Source: Saccharina japonica (lineage: Eukaryota > Sar > Phaeophyceae > Laminariales > Laminariaceae). Taken from it: a DNA stretch of 64,000 nucleotides. A program made the position numbers and the translations under genes. Positions 46,601 to 58,600 of the stretch are shown piece after piece. The notes under the pieces are model-generated. The model saw nothing but the letters and a program-made list of their open reading frames with translations, did not search any database and had not been told where the DNA came from. The stretch covers positions 1 to 64,000 of the forward strand of contig MEHQ01002181.1 of NCBI GenBank assembly GCA_008828725.1, read 5' to 3'. Within the stretch, counting starts at the first letter, position 1. Every line of letters starts with the position of its first letter.

Positions 46601-49600
46601 CCGCAGCGGTTCTGTAGTAGTAGGTAATATTCTCATTTATTTCATACTCCGATGAGATATCACCAGTGCGCCACTCCTCTCGAACGTACTTTACCAACGC
46701 ATGGTAGGTCAAGTCGTTTTAGGTAGCTTTGAGTCATTTACGCAGCACCGTTGCCCCAGTACGGCCCGGTGTATTTCGATTCAGCAGCGCACCCATCGGA
46801 GATAGCACCGGGGTGCGATAAAAAACACAACGTATAAACATTTAAAAACGCGATCGCACCCGGTGCGAACCTTCGCATGACTACGGTACCCTACGACATG
46901 AATACAAACCGCATAACGTGAATCACCACAAACACGCACGTGAAATCAGTGAAAACCCTGGTGCCAAACTTTAAAGGCGCCTTTTACCACCCACAAATCG
47001 TACCAGATAAAGTACCATTATATTATGATTTCTCGCTGGCTTTATGTGTTTTTGGGTGTTATTTTTCACCCTAACCTAACCCCAACCCTAGCCCAGGCTA
47101 AGGCTCGACCCGTGCGCGGCTTTCGCCGCGCGTTTTGGACAATGTTGAAAAAAATGTGCGGACCAACACAAAAACCGTAATATATTTGGTACTTTATCTG
47201 GTACGATTCGTGGGACAAGAGCTCTGGCAAAGGCTCGTACTGAAGCTTGACGACGAACTTGCAGGCTGATTCGACCAGGCCAAACTGCCTTTTTACGGGG
47301 CGCCATACGAGTAAATTGGACCAAATATTGTTCGTAAATATAGGGAAATATGCAGCTGGATTGCTGTAGGTCTTCTTTACTAGGGTCTCTCGTAATAATG
47401 TCATAGGTTTCCCGGTGATTTCGAGTCTTCTGGACACTCAACCCCTCAAGAACTGGTCCCACGAATTTGGGGACAAACTACTTAAAAATAGTGTGGTACA
47501 TTTTTTTCAGTTCTGAATGGGTTAAGAACCGGTCCTACGTTTTTGGGGACAAACTACTTGCAATTAGTGTTGGATGAGTTTTTTTTTTTCAGTTTTGAAA
47601 GCCCCTTGACTGCTCTGTCACTTAACACTATCATAGTAATATAATGCCTTCCTTTGGGTTGACAATTTGGCTCCCTCACTAATATGAGTACGACAGGACC
47701 AAAGAAGCCTGGTTTGACGCCTTGACTGCCCGTCCCCTCACTAACACTACTAATAGTATAGAAAAGTGAAGACAGGGTTTTGGTTAAACTCCTCGACTGA
47801 CCGCCGTCACTTAAACCAGTATATAATGCCCAAAAAGAGGCTTAGTTTGGGAATTTGGAAATCCCTTGCCCCCGCCTTCCCCCCCGATAAATGACTAAGT
47901 CAAGCAACGCGTACGCCCCCCCCCCCCCCCATCCCTCCACCCTCACCCACTTCCCCCACCCCCCCACTCCTCCACCCCCCCCCCCCCNNNNNNNNNNNNN
48001 NNNNNNNNNNNNNNNNNNNNNNNNNNNNNNNNNNNNNNNNNNNNNNNNNNNNNNNNNNNNNNNNNNNNNNNNNNNNNNNNNNNNNNNNNNNNNNNNNNNN
48101 NNNNNNNNNNNNNNNNNNNNNNNNNNNNNNNNNNNNNNNNNNNNNNNNNNNNNNNNNNNNNNNNNNNNNNNNNNNNNNNNNNNNNNNNNNNNNNNNNNNN
48201 CCCGCCGGCCCCGCCTCCGCCCCCAACAAGCTCGCCCCCCCTCGCGACAGCGAAGACCACGCGGTCTGCTTGCAGAACCGCCGCACCTCCGCCGATTCCG
48301 ACGCCGCCGCCGCCGCCGCTCCGTCGCGCCGCCTGCTCTCTCCCGCGTTGGCGCCGACAGAACGCGGAGCAGTGGCGGAGGCAGCGGCACGAGCCCCGGC
48401 TTCCTCCCCCTCCTCGATTAATAACACTATTAAAAAGTACAAAAAGGCAAAACCAAAAAAAAAAAAGACTTGGTCCGACGTCCTGACCCCCCCAACAAGA
48501 CCGGTTTTTCGGCATTTTTGTTCTCTGATGGTAGCCGGGAAATCTTATCCCTAGTCCCGGTTTTTGTGTTTTGAAGTGAAATAATCGGATATTCGGCGCC
48601 CGGAACTGTGCAGGCTGTTCGACCTTACAGGAGTTTTGGGACCCCGTAACCGGTGAACCATAATCGGTTTGTAAAAAGTACACATCGACAATACTATATT
48701 TCGGCATATATCGGAGAAAGTTTGTGCGAAAATTCGCAAAACAAAAATCCAGATCGGGTTATTTTTCTCGTTTTTTTTTGTTAAATCGCCGCGAGAAAAC
48801 GTTAATTCGTGGTGGTTGTTTGTCAGATTTGCTGCTACAAAATGCAAACTGTCGCGGTTAGACAAAATAAGTCGATACAAAATGGGAATGGCTTGAATGC
48901 GCCAGATTTTGTTCATGTTTGGAATGCAAACCAAACCGTTTTGTGTCAAAAAGCATTCATTGTGCGGAGTTTCCCCCCGGTAGGTTTGCTCCCGAGATTA
49001 ACTAGTTGGAATAATAGGGAATGATTTGTACGGTTGGCCTACGCAATACTTTTTTCTTCGCTACGTCCGTTAAAAAAATGCAGCCTTATCGAGATTATCA
49101 AAAATAGCGTCGAAAATTCAAATGGGCGTACGTACTGCACTACCTAGATTTCTCGTGTCACCTCGTGTATCCAGTTTGGCACAAGCAGTCCCGCAGGTGT
49201 TGTAGTTGGTTGACGGTTCTGACGGGGTTTTGCTGGACTACGTAGCCCGACCTGTGTTTTTTGTTTCATTTTTTTGCGTAACCACTTTTTTTTTTTTTAC
49301 TCGTACATGATGCGAGCGAAAAGCCGCCACTTTGCGTTTGTGGTGTATGTACAACTCCAAACTGCTATAATACATGTTTTATCGTATATCATGCTTTTTA
49401 CCTGATGTATTGTTACTCCTCTGCCGTCAACGCTGATGATGCCCGAAGTTGCCTCGCTTTATAATGGCAATTTGAGCGTTTTTTCAGCACCTGTGTGAAA
49501 GGGATGTATATGTATCATGTGTATCATATATATGATTTTTATGTTTTGTGTATTTACGCCAACAAACCGGTAAATACGTTTACCTGGTAATTATATTAGT

Positions 49601-52600
49601 ATCATCGTTATACATATTTTATATATACATACAGCAGTCCGTGCAGCTTTTTTTTTCTAATATTTTCCACACCACCTAGGTACATGTTTCTCCGGGTATA
49701 CACCACCGATCAAATTTTCAAAAGTACCTCTATAACGCTTACTCTTCCGCGCAGGTGTTTCTGGAAGAAAAAAAAAACGAACATTCTCTGCATCTTCACT
49801 TCTAAAAAAACAAAAATATATTTATATATTTTTATTTCAATAATACGAAGAGTGTAATTATGACTGGACTATTTAGACAACGGATTTCATTAGCTCTCAG
49901 CGTTGTGCAGGTGATCTGACCTTCCGATTTTATAGAAAACGAAAACTCGAGAAGAAACAAGACAAAAACTGAACCCGGAACCTCATTTATATTTCAATCT
50001 TACAAGGTTTCCATCCAACAGATGTGGAAATAGAGGTCGCCAAACGATTCCTTTCATCGAGTTACAGGTCATCTGATTTTTGTTTTTCTCATCGCAACGA
50101 TATTTCTCGAAATATTCACTGTTTTGAAAAAAATAGTTGATTTGGCTATGATTGTGCGCTCGACAACCTGGAACTTACTTGATTTTAGAGTGGCCGAAAA
50201 AAAAAAAAATGAAAATACAATATTTGTTCGCTCAGCCCTGGTGATTACGACTGTGTTTCAGCGTTTCTTGCAACTCGTCGTATTTCAAAAGTTATTAGCC
50301 GAAAAACAGATTGGACAAACTGTACTGCACGGACCATATGTGCCAGTGTTTCCATGAACGTGTTTTTGGCTGCTTTGCCAATACCGTATGTTTGTCCCGA
50401 CTCTCTTGTGTCCATTCTTATTCATTGTTTTTGTTGGTGTGCGTTCGATTTGTTGTTGGGCCGAATCCTTCGATGAGTCGTCCATTTCCTTTTGGCAGTT
50501 TTGAGCAAGGTGCGTTGCTATCCGCCTTCGAGTAATTACTATATCTGACACAATTATCGTAACGATTGGGGTACAAAGTATTTTCAGGCTAAAACTGTCC
50601 TTGAACCTTCTGCATCAGCTTAGGTTTTAAGATGCTACCTCGTACGTACAAGCGGTTGTAAATATGCTGTTTGATTACTGCCGAAATGGTTGCGAACCAA
50701 AAACCGAAAGTCTTTTGTTTTTAGACATGAAAACGACTAATTTTAGTGGATTGTTCAGTATTCGGTTTCCCCCAAAAAACACGAATCCGAAAAACCTTTT
50801 TGTCGGCTGTTCTGTTCCTGTCCACTATACACGCCAAACCCGACAAGCGTTTGATTGTGTTTCAAAAACCGACCAAGATCGACGGTCATTTACACTATTA
50901 GTAGGGGAAAACTCGAAAACTGACCGCGAGCCATTGATCATTTTCGGTTCACAACCCCCCTGAACTACAAGCCTGTTTTCTCTTGTTTTACAGCTGTTGT
51001 ATGTGTATATCCCAGGCACCAGTGTATTTTTGTGTCTTAGGTATACCTTTTTTATTCTACGACGCTGGGCAGCGTAGTTAGGTGTCCTGCTCAGCCTTTC
51101 TCCGTCTTGCGCATCCCCCTACCCCGCCTTACCACAACTACCTCTCTCCCGCCCATGTTTTTTTTTTTTTTTTTTTTTTCCCTCCCTTTTTTTTTTTTTT
51201 TTTTTTGTCTTGGAAGGTGAGTGTAGCACGACCGTCCTCGAAGGACATCAAGAACTCTAAGCTTTACGTCACCAACCTGCCGGACCACTTCAGCCAGGAC
51301 CAGGTCGTCGAAGTTTTTCAACAGGTATGTTTCGTACTGGTACATTATTTACAGTTTTCGGTGCGTGATACTATATGTGTGTTCCGTACACAAGTACTGG
51401 TATCGTCTCAGTTCTGTTGTACATGTAATAATATCTGATACTTTTGTGCGTATTTCGTGCTGCAGTCTGATATATTTCCATTTTCGGTAAAGTTTATGTT
51501 TCAATGGTTTCAATTTTTTCAGCGATTTTTTTTGCTGGTACAACTACTAACTTTAAAGTAGTTTTGCATTGGCACTCATGGAGGCATCATCGACGGAAGT
51601 TGTCGCCTTTTTCTTTCGCTCCGGCACGTAACAGGTGGGACGATTTGACAGTTACACCTGGTACATCATACACCAGTACTTTTTTCCTTGTTTAGTTGTT
51701 GGTTTATTCGTTGTAGGCGATGGGTAGGATTGGCTGAATTGTTGTCCGTTTTTTTGTCGAAAACGCCTGCACCTTCTACCGTATCTCTTCAGGAGAACCC
51801 TATTTGGTCACTGCTGTGTTGTGGCCGAGGTACCTCTTACATGTGTACGTAGATACGATGCCCGTGATGTCGAGTACGGTCATGTGGGTTGGGCCTTGAG
51901 TCCTATTGGGTATACGTAACATTATAAAGTCATCTCGACCGTTCTCGAGGATGACGATGTTCCTTGTACGAGTCATATGTTCCGGATATTTTTGGTTAAT
52001 ACTTTATCTTGACCGTGCTCAAGCATGACGATGTTGCTTGTACGATTCATACGACAAAACTATTTTATCCGGATCCTTTTGGCAGTTTTTCTTTTTAGCG
52101 AGAAAGAAGATTTGATGTTAATAGACGGTTTCGGTTTATCTGGCACGGGTGGCATGGGCCCGGCTTGACGCGCGGCGTGCAAGTAACCCAGCGACCGCCG
52201 GCATATTTCCCCATGTCCTTGACGGAGTGCTGAAGGGACAAAGGGACTGAGCAGTGGGAGGTCAGGGGGACAAATAATTTCGGTACATAAATGAAGCTTA
52301 CATGTATCCGTGGTTAAGAGAGGCTGTACGTAGGGTTTTTCGCTGCTTTCTGCCGTGGGAGCAGGCCGATGTTTGGTAAAATTTGGCGATGGGCTGGTTG
52401 TTTAAGGTCTGTTCGGGTGCACATTCATCCTTGCGCGTTGACCTCCACATGGTGTTTCATTCAGTCCGCCCTTGACTGTACATGCAAGCGCATGCATAGT
52501 CCTGACCGTCCAAATAGACACACAAGGCATGGTGTATTGGACGCCTAAACAAACGCACAACCCCACAATGCTCCCGTGGAAGCGAAGCACTGCTATTGTT

Positions 52601-55600
52601 GTGTGTTTTTTTTTCGTTGTTGAAAATGTAACCTTTTATGACTGCAGTCAAGTGTAAATAAACAAATTGAATACCAGGTACGATTTCGGCGTGATTTCAA
52701 GCAATCCGTTTCCAACATAAGTGTCCAGTTTCGAAACAGATACTAAGTTGTCACATTTTGCTGCATTCGGCATTTTGTTTGGTCCTTGAACGGCCGGCGT
52801 GCAAGGTCTTTTCCTGTTTAGTTCGCCCCGGTTTTTTTCGTTTCCTTCTCGTGTTTTGGTATCGCTCTCAACTTCGTGTTAGTTTTCTCCCTCTTTTTTG
52901 ACCTCCGGACCTGGGTTTCCAGTCGTCAAACGGGATAAGTGTGACATTTCTCGATGTTACGTTTTTTTTCGCCCTTCTTTTATGTATTTTCTTGTTTTTT
53001 GTTTTTCGTTTCCTCCGGCGCTCGTTTTTTGTTCTGTTTTTTTTTTGTAGTACGGGAAGATTATCGAGTGCAGGACTCTGGTAGACCCGAAGACCACCAT
53101 CAGCCGCTGCACGGCGTTTGTGCAATTCGACACGAGGAGAGAAGCTAAGGTAAGGTTACGTCAAGGTTTATATGTAACCTAAACGTGTTGGCACTTTGGA
53201 CAAATGATGATCCATTACGGGGGACCATAGTAAATAGAACCTACGGTTTACACAACACCTAAACGCACGAGGTATATTTGCCTTTTTTGACCGACAATAT
53301 GATTGGGTCTTTCCATGGCCCCCCGTAAATAGAACACGTAGGTCATAACCTGCAGTTGTGAGATATTATGCAGGACCTGTCTGAATTATACAGACCAGGA
53401 ATGTAACTGCCATGAAATATCTAGACCATGAGGTGGGGATGGGTGACCTCTCGCGTGGAAGGTTGTGTTGGGTGGCCGGACGCCTGTCCAGCTTTTTGGG
53501 GAGTGGGTCAACCTTTGCATAGCCCTGATTTTTTTTTTTTTTTTCATTTTGTTTTTGGTTCCTGCTCGTTTTCTCGGTCTTCGTCGTGTCGTCTGTCTTG
53601 TCGTTGGATCTGTGAGTCAAAGAATATGAACCATAACGCCAAATTCTCTCGTATAACAAACTGTAGATTATCCTTATATCGGTTCCCGATCCCGAATAAT
53701 CTTTTCCTTTTTCCATGTATAGCACTTTGTTTTTTGTTGAGTCGCGCTTGATTGACACCGTTGACGATAACGTCTGCCCATGTTGATGCCAAGCGTCAAA
53801 TTGTGTTGAGTGGTACCGCTACTACGTACTACGAGTACTGCCTGTTGTTTTTCATGCCGCGTAGTCTTCGCTGCCTGATGCGGGTATTTTTTGTTTCCTT
53901 GTGTCGCTTTGGAATAAAGAGCGACCGTTCCGCACCACCCCCGGACCGACACGTCGAGGGCATTCTGCGTTTCCACCAAGCCTCCACTACCGCCAAGAAA
54001 TTATCCTACTCTCTCATTCATGTATTCACGCAAGATATCACACCCCACCCACGGTTCATCGGGGACCCATGATAAATCATTGCATGCTTGACTTTCCCTA
54101 CAACTACTACACCTTGGGCGTACGTGCGTAAACAGTATGAGTATTTTTTTTATCATTTTTTTGTTTTTCAACCACTGACCGACTGTCAACCCCTTAAAAA
54201 CTGGTCCCACGTATTTGAGGACAAAATACTTGGAATAAGTGTGGGACATTTTTTTCAGTTCCAAATGTGTTGAAACCTTTTTTCTCCATTTTTTTCGTGA
54301 ATATGTGTGGGTGTGAACATATAAATATGTGTACCTTGGTTCACGCAGGATGCGCTCAAGTTCATGAACGGGCACGTCCTGCCCGGGGCGAAGAAGGGCC
54401 TGCTGGTCAAGTTTGCGGAGGACCACCACCGCCGCCTTCAGCGCCAGGAGCAGGGACAGGTGGGTGCTACTATCAAAGATGGCGCATCAGCCAAGCACCG
54501 AGTTTCGATTCGCAAAATGACTCAACACTTCGCCAACAGATAGTTTAGGCCCACAAAAATATGAAGCATGATATTCGTGACAGATGACGTTTTTGCAACA
54601 ATTTACTTTTTGAAATCACGAATTATCTGGTCCAGCGAGCAACCGCTGTCCAGTTGTAAACAACAGCCCTGTCTGTTCGCGTGTTCTACCAGTCTGCCAG
54701 CACCGTTCCGTGCGGTATCCACTTGGTATTTCCACAAGCACGATAAACCAAACAATGCCAGCTGCTGCTGAAGTGTGCTACGTACTTCTTACTCGGCCAA
54801 GAATATGAACCATAACGCCAATTCTCTCTACGACAACAAACCACAGTTTATTTTTCTATCGGTTCCCGATTCCTAATAAACTTTCCCTTTTTAATAATGC
54901 AAATGTCAGGCTCAGGTTTTCACGGGTTTTGGGCTACGATAAGAAGTCTTGGGCTAAGGATATGGGCGTGCGCTGCACTAAATCCTATACGATAGCTTAC
55001 GCTCAAGGTTGTTTTTCAAGAATGGTGTTAACAGTCAGATTCTAAGGATTTTACCTATTACATGAAGTTTGTTGTTCAGCAAGCCTATACTGTTTTGTTG
55101 TACTATCATGTACTATATGAGCGCGTGGTTTTTTCCCGTGCCATGGATGTCGACGGTTTTAAAAAGAACGGTATAATGTTAGGAACACACATGGGTGCAG
55201 TGCCGCCCTAAGGCACTACAACTGTGTCAGTTTCTCTTTTTTTCAGTGTATCAAGGTTACGGAACACAACATGGGTGCAGTGCCTTAAGGCACTACTGTG
55301 TCAGTTTGTCTTTTTTTCAGTGTATCAAGGTGACGGGCGTGTGTATGTTGTGCTTGTCGTACTCAGTACGAGGGCATGGCATTGCAATGTCTGATATTCT
55401 TGCGACTGATATTCTTGCTGCATTGCTTTTGTAGCAACCTCTTGTGTCGAATGCTGGCGTGTGTACGAGTATGTTGTGCTTGTCGTACCCAGTACGATGA
55501 ACATGGCATTGCAAGGTTTAATACTTGGTATTATAAGAGTACGATACTGCATTGCGATAAACTCTGTCTAGTAGTACCTCTGTGCCGTTGACGGTGACCT

Positions 55601-58600
55601 ACATTACGATGTATTGTGTATTATCTCTGGTGACCGCAGAGCTTTCGTTTATCTCTGGGATGAAGAATCAGCGAGGGTGTGGACGGGTAGAACGCAAACA
55701 CGAACAATGCATGGGTGTAGCTCTCAACGGTTTGTAGCTGGGTGGAAGCTGTACGTAGTGGCTCTGTTGGGTGTCAGGAAGGGAGTGGCGTTTGTAACGG
55801 TCTTCTTCCCCTGCGAGTGTTTTGTTTCTCGGGGGGGGTCTTGGTTTATGTTGCGTCCCTTTTTGGCGAACTTGAGTATATACTTCGTACAATCCATCCC
55901 CAACCTATATAAACCATTTCAACAGTATACGAGTATATACATGATATATTTGTCGTGAGTTTTTAGAGTTGCTTTTTTGTCTGCTTGATGCGCGAGGCAG
56001 CAATGACCTATTTTATCATTATTATTATTATTATTATTATCTTTGCCATCCGACAATGTGCAGCATGAGCTTCAACGTTGATTACTCATAACATTCCCGA
56101 AAGCAGAAAACCACGGAAACAAAGGAAACCTATGCGCAAAGTCTATAGGAGTGAGGGTATGAGAGAATTTACGCGATGAGTGTTTTCACCCTTGTATACC
56201 CTGCATATAACTCCAAGCCACGTGCGTTGGTGTATGCCGGTAGTGAATGAATTTTTCAGACGGAATACGCTTGTTTTTACTAAGATGCCATCATACCTAC
56301 ATTTTCAAACTACGTGGTTATCCCCTCGACGACTGCACTGACTCACGTTCCGTAATAAACTGCTTGGAATTCGAATTCGAGAATACTGCGAGTACGTACA
56401 GGTAGTTTTGCATGAAGTCAGCAGGTGTTTTCGTAGTTGAAGCACGCCCTCTACTCTGCACGGAGTATACTTTACGGCGCAACAAACAGCAGCCGTTGTA
56501 CGTAGTCACGTTCGTTTTTTTTCTACGAGTAGACTATTTTGTAGTCTCCTGCTGCTGTTTCTTTGTAGTCTCCTGCTGCTGTTTCTTGGAGGCGCCTTTA
56601 CCACTCTCGACCCACAAATCGTACCAGATAAAGTACCAAATATATTACGATTTGTTGGTGTTTTTACGTGTTTTTGGGTGTTTTTTTTTTATCAAATCAC
56701 GAGAACCCGTCGACCCAACCCAGCCCTAATCCTATCCCTAACCCTAACCCCAACCCTAGTCCAGGCTAAGGCTCGACCCGTGCGCGGCTTCGCCGCGCGT
56801 TTTGGACAATTTGAAAAAACAACGCGCGGACCACTACCAAAACCGTAATATATTTGGTACTTTATCTGGTACGATTTGTGGGTCAAGAGCTCTGGTAAAG
56901 GCTACTGTCTTCGGCTACTTTTCACGGCGGGGGTTTCTTTTTCTCTGGCTGCATTTTCGTTGTTACCTATGAATACCGTATGTTTTGGTGGTTCGTCAGC
57001 ACGGACAACAAATTGCACCCGTTGACGCCATCCATACCTTCCATGGGACCACGTTTTTTTTTTTTTTTTTTTCGTCCTTCTTTTCTTGAGAGCGTTCAGT
57101 ACGTAAAAATCAGGGAACAAAATGGTATGCTGTTCAAAAGCTTTTGAAGGGCAAGGTCGAACCTCGCTTCTCCCCTAATAATTTCCTTCATCTCTTGTCA
57201 TAAGAGTGTGGTGCAAAATATTATCATACCTGGTATATATGAATTGGTGTTTTTCCCGAACAAAACTTTTTCTGTTTTTTTTTTGTGGATACGAGCGTGT
57301 GTGGAATCTCTGCCTTTTTGTTCACAATGTACCTCCCTCCTCATGTTACGAACCCTCTTGAGACTCTACTGCTGTAGAGGGGAAAATAGATGGATACGTA
57401 CGTAAAACACGACGACTACGTATGTACAGCCACTGCGTGATCGACGGGTGATTCGAAGTTTTGTCCCAGTTGCAGTGCAAGAGAAGTCGTATGGCAGGCA
57501 CGGGCGAAGCATGATCTTTACCGGTATATGCTGGGTGGGCGTTCACGATGGTGGTAGACGGGTTGACAACGCCGAGGACATTGTTGATTCAGTCGCTGTA
57601 TCCCTTTTATCCTTTTGAAAGTGGCCAACAGGATTTTTTTGTTGCCACTCAGACAGGATATATACTGATGCGAATATCGAACAGGGTTTTTGCGACTTTG
57701 CCGGGTGTATATAGAGTAGAAATTATAGCTTATATCAACATGTTATGCCCCTATATATAACGACTGTTGGTATATTGATACTTACGATCTAAAAAGGTCC
57801 TATTTTGAGGGACAGGAGTGGTGGCTCTTTTTCGAGAACCCGTATATAATGGCTTAACCCATTTAGGACTGCAGTCCCGATGTGGACACAAAACACTTGG
57901 GAATTATCGTGAAATATTTAGTTCTAGACAGTGCAGTTCTAAAAGGGTTAACCCGCTGTGTTGAAGTTCGGGTTCTCAAACCCATGATAATCTCGACCGT
58001 AAGAGAGGTGTGAGTAGGGACCATTCCACGACTACATATATATCACGGGGAAACAAAAGTACTGAGGACTCTAAACTATGCTTGGTAAAAAAAATACTGG
58101 AATACATACATAGGTTTTTGTGTAAGCCATAGGTTTTGCTTGCTGCGGTGGCTCCCCATTATACTATCATAAATAGTCGGTAGGTGACGTTGGCCAAGTA
58201 AGTGACTGCTTGTTACTACGGGCGGCCATAGTAAATATGCATAGGACCAAATACTGTTGGCAAAAAGAGGTGTAAATGTATATCATGAGTTTTTGTTTTT
58301 ACCGTAGGTACTGTTTACTACTATTAAATATATGGCCCTCCGTAACAGTCGGCAAGTCGGCTGGCGAGACCAGCTGGTGGCCAACCGACTTGAGTCAGGC
58401 GAGCGAAACGAGCCGAATCAGCCCCCCTCCAACCGAGGAGGCCCGCCTTGAAAGTACAAATTGTGCACACCATTCAACGATTTTGGCGGACGCTGTAATG
58501 ATAACTCTTGTTTTGGGCAGTTTTGTTTTGTTTTTGTTTTTTCAAGGAAGCTTGAAACGGGTTACAAAGGCTTCGTGGGCCCGCATGTATGTTACCCAAG

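Larger units (their letters stand above)
32846..51216. other. RRM gene intron 3, 18.4 kb
   Basis: Between RRM1 and RRM2. Holds family A copies, five TTAA MITEs, two TIR elements, a 71-88 bp tandem array, a LINE tail, a gap and a GC-rich block. 33050-35860 and 48560-51150 show no repeat or gene I can name beyond low-complexity T-rich sequence. Confidence 0.75.

Noticed and set aside
47842-48707. Frames of 176-254 codons spanning the N gap
   Set aside because: Most residues are N; length is an artefact of the gap.
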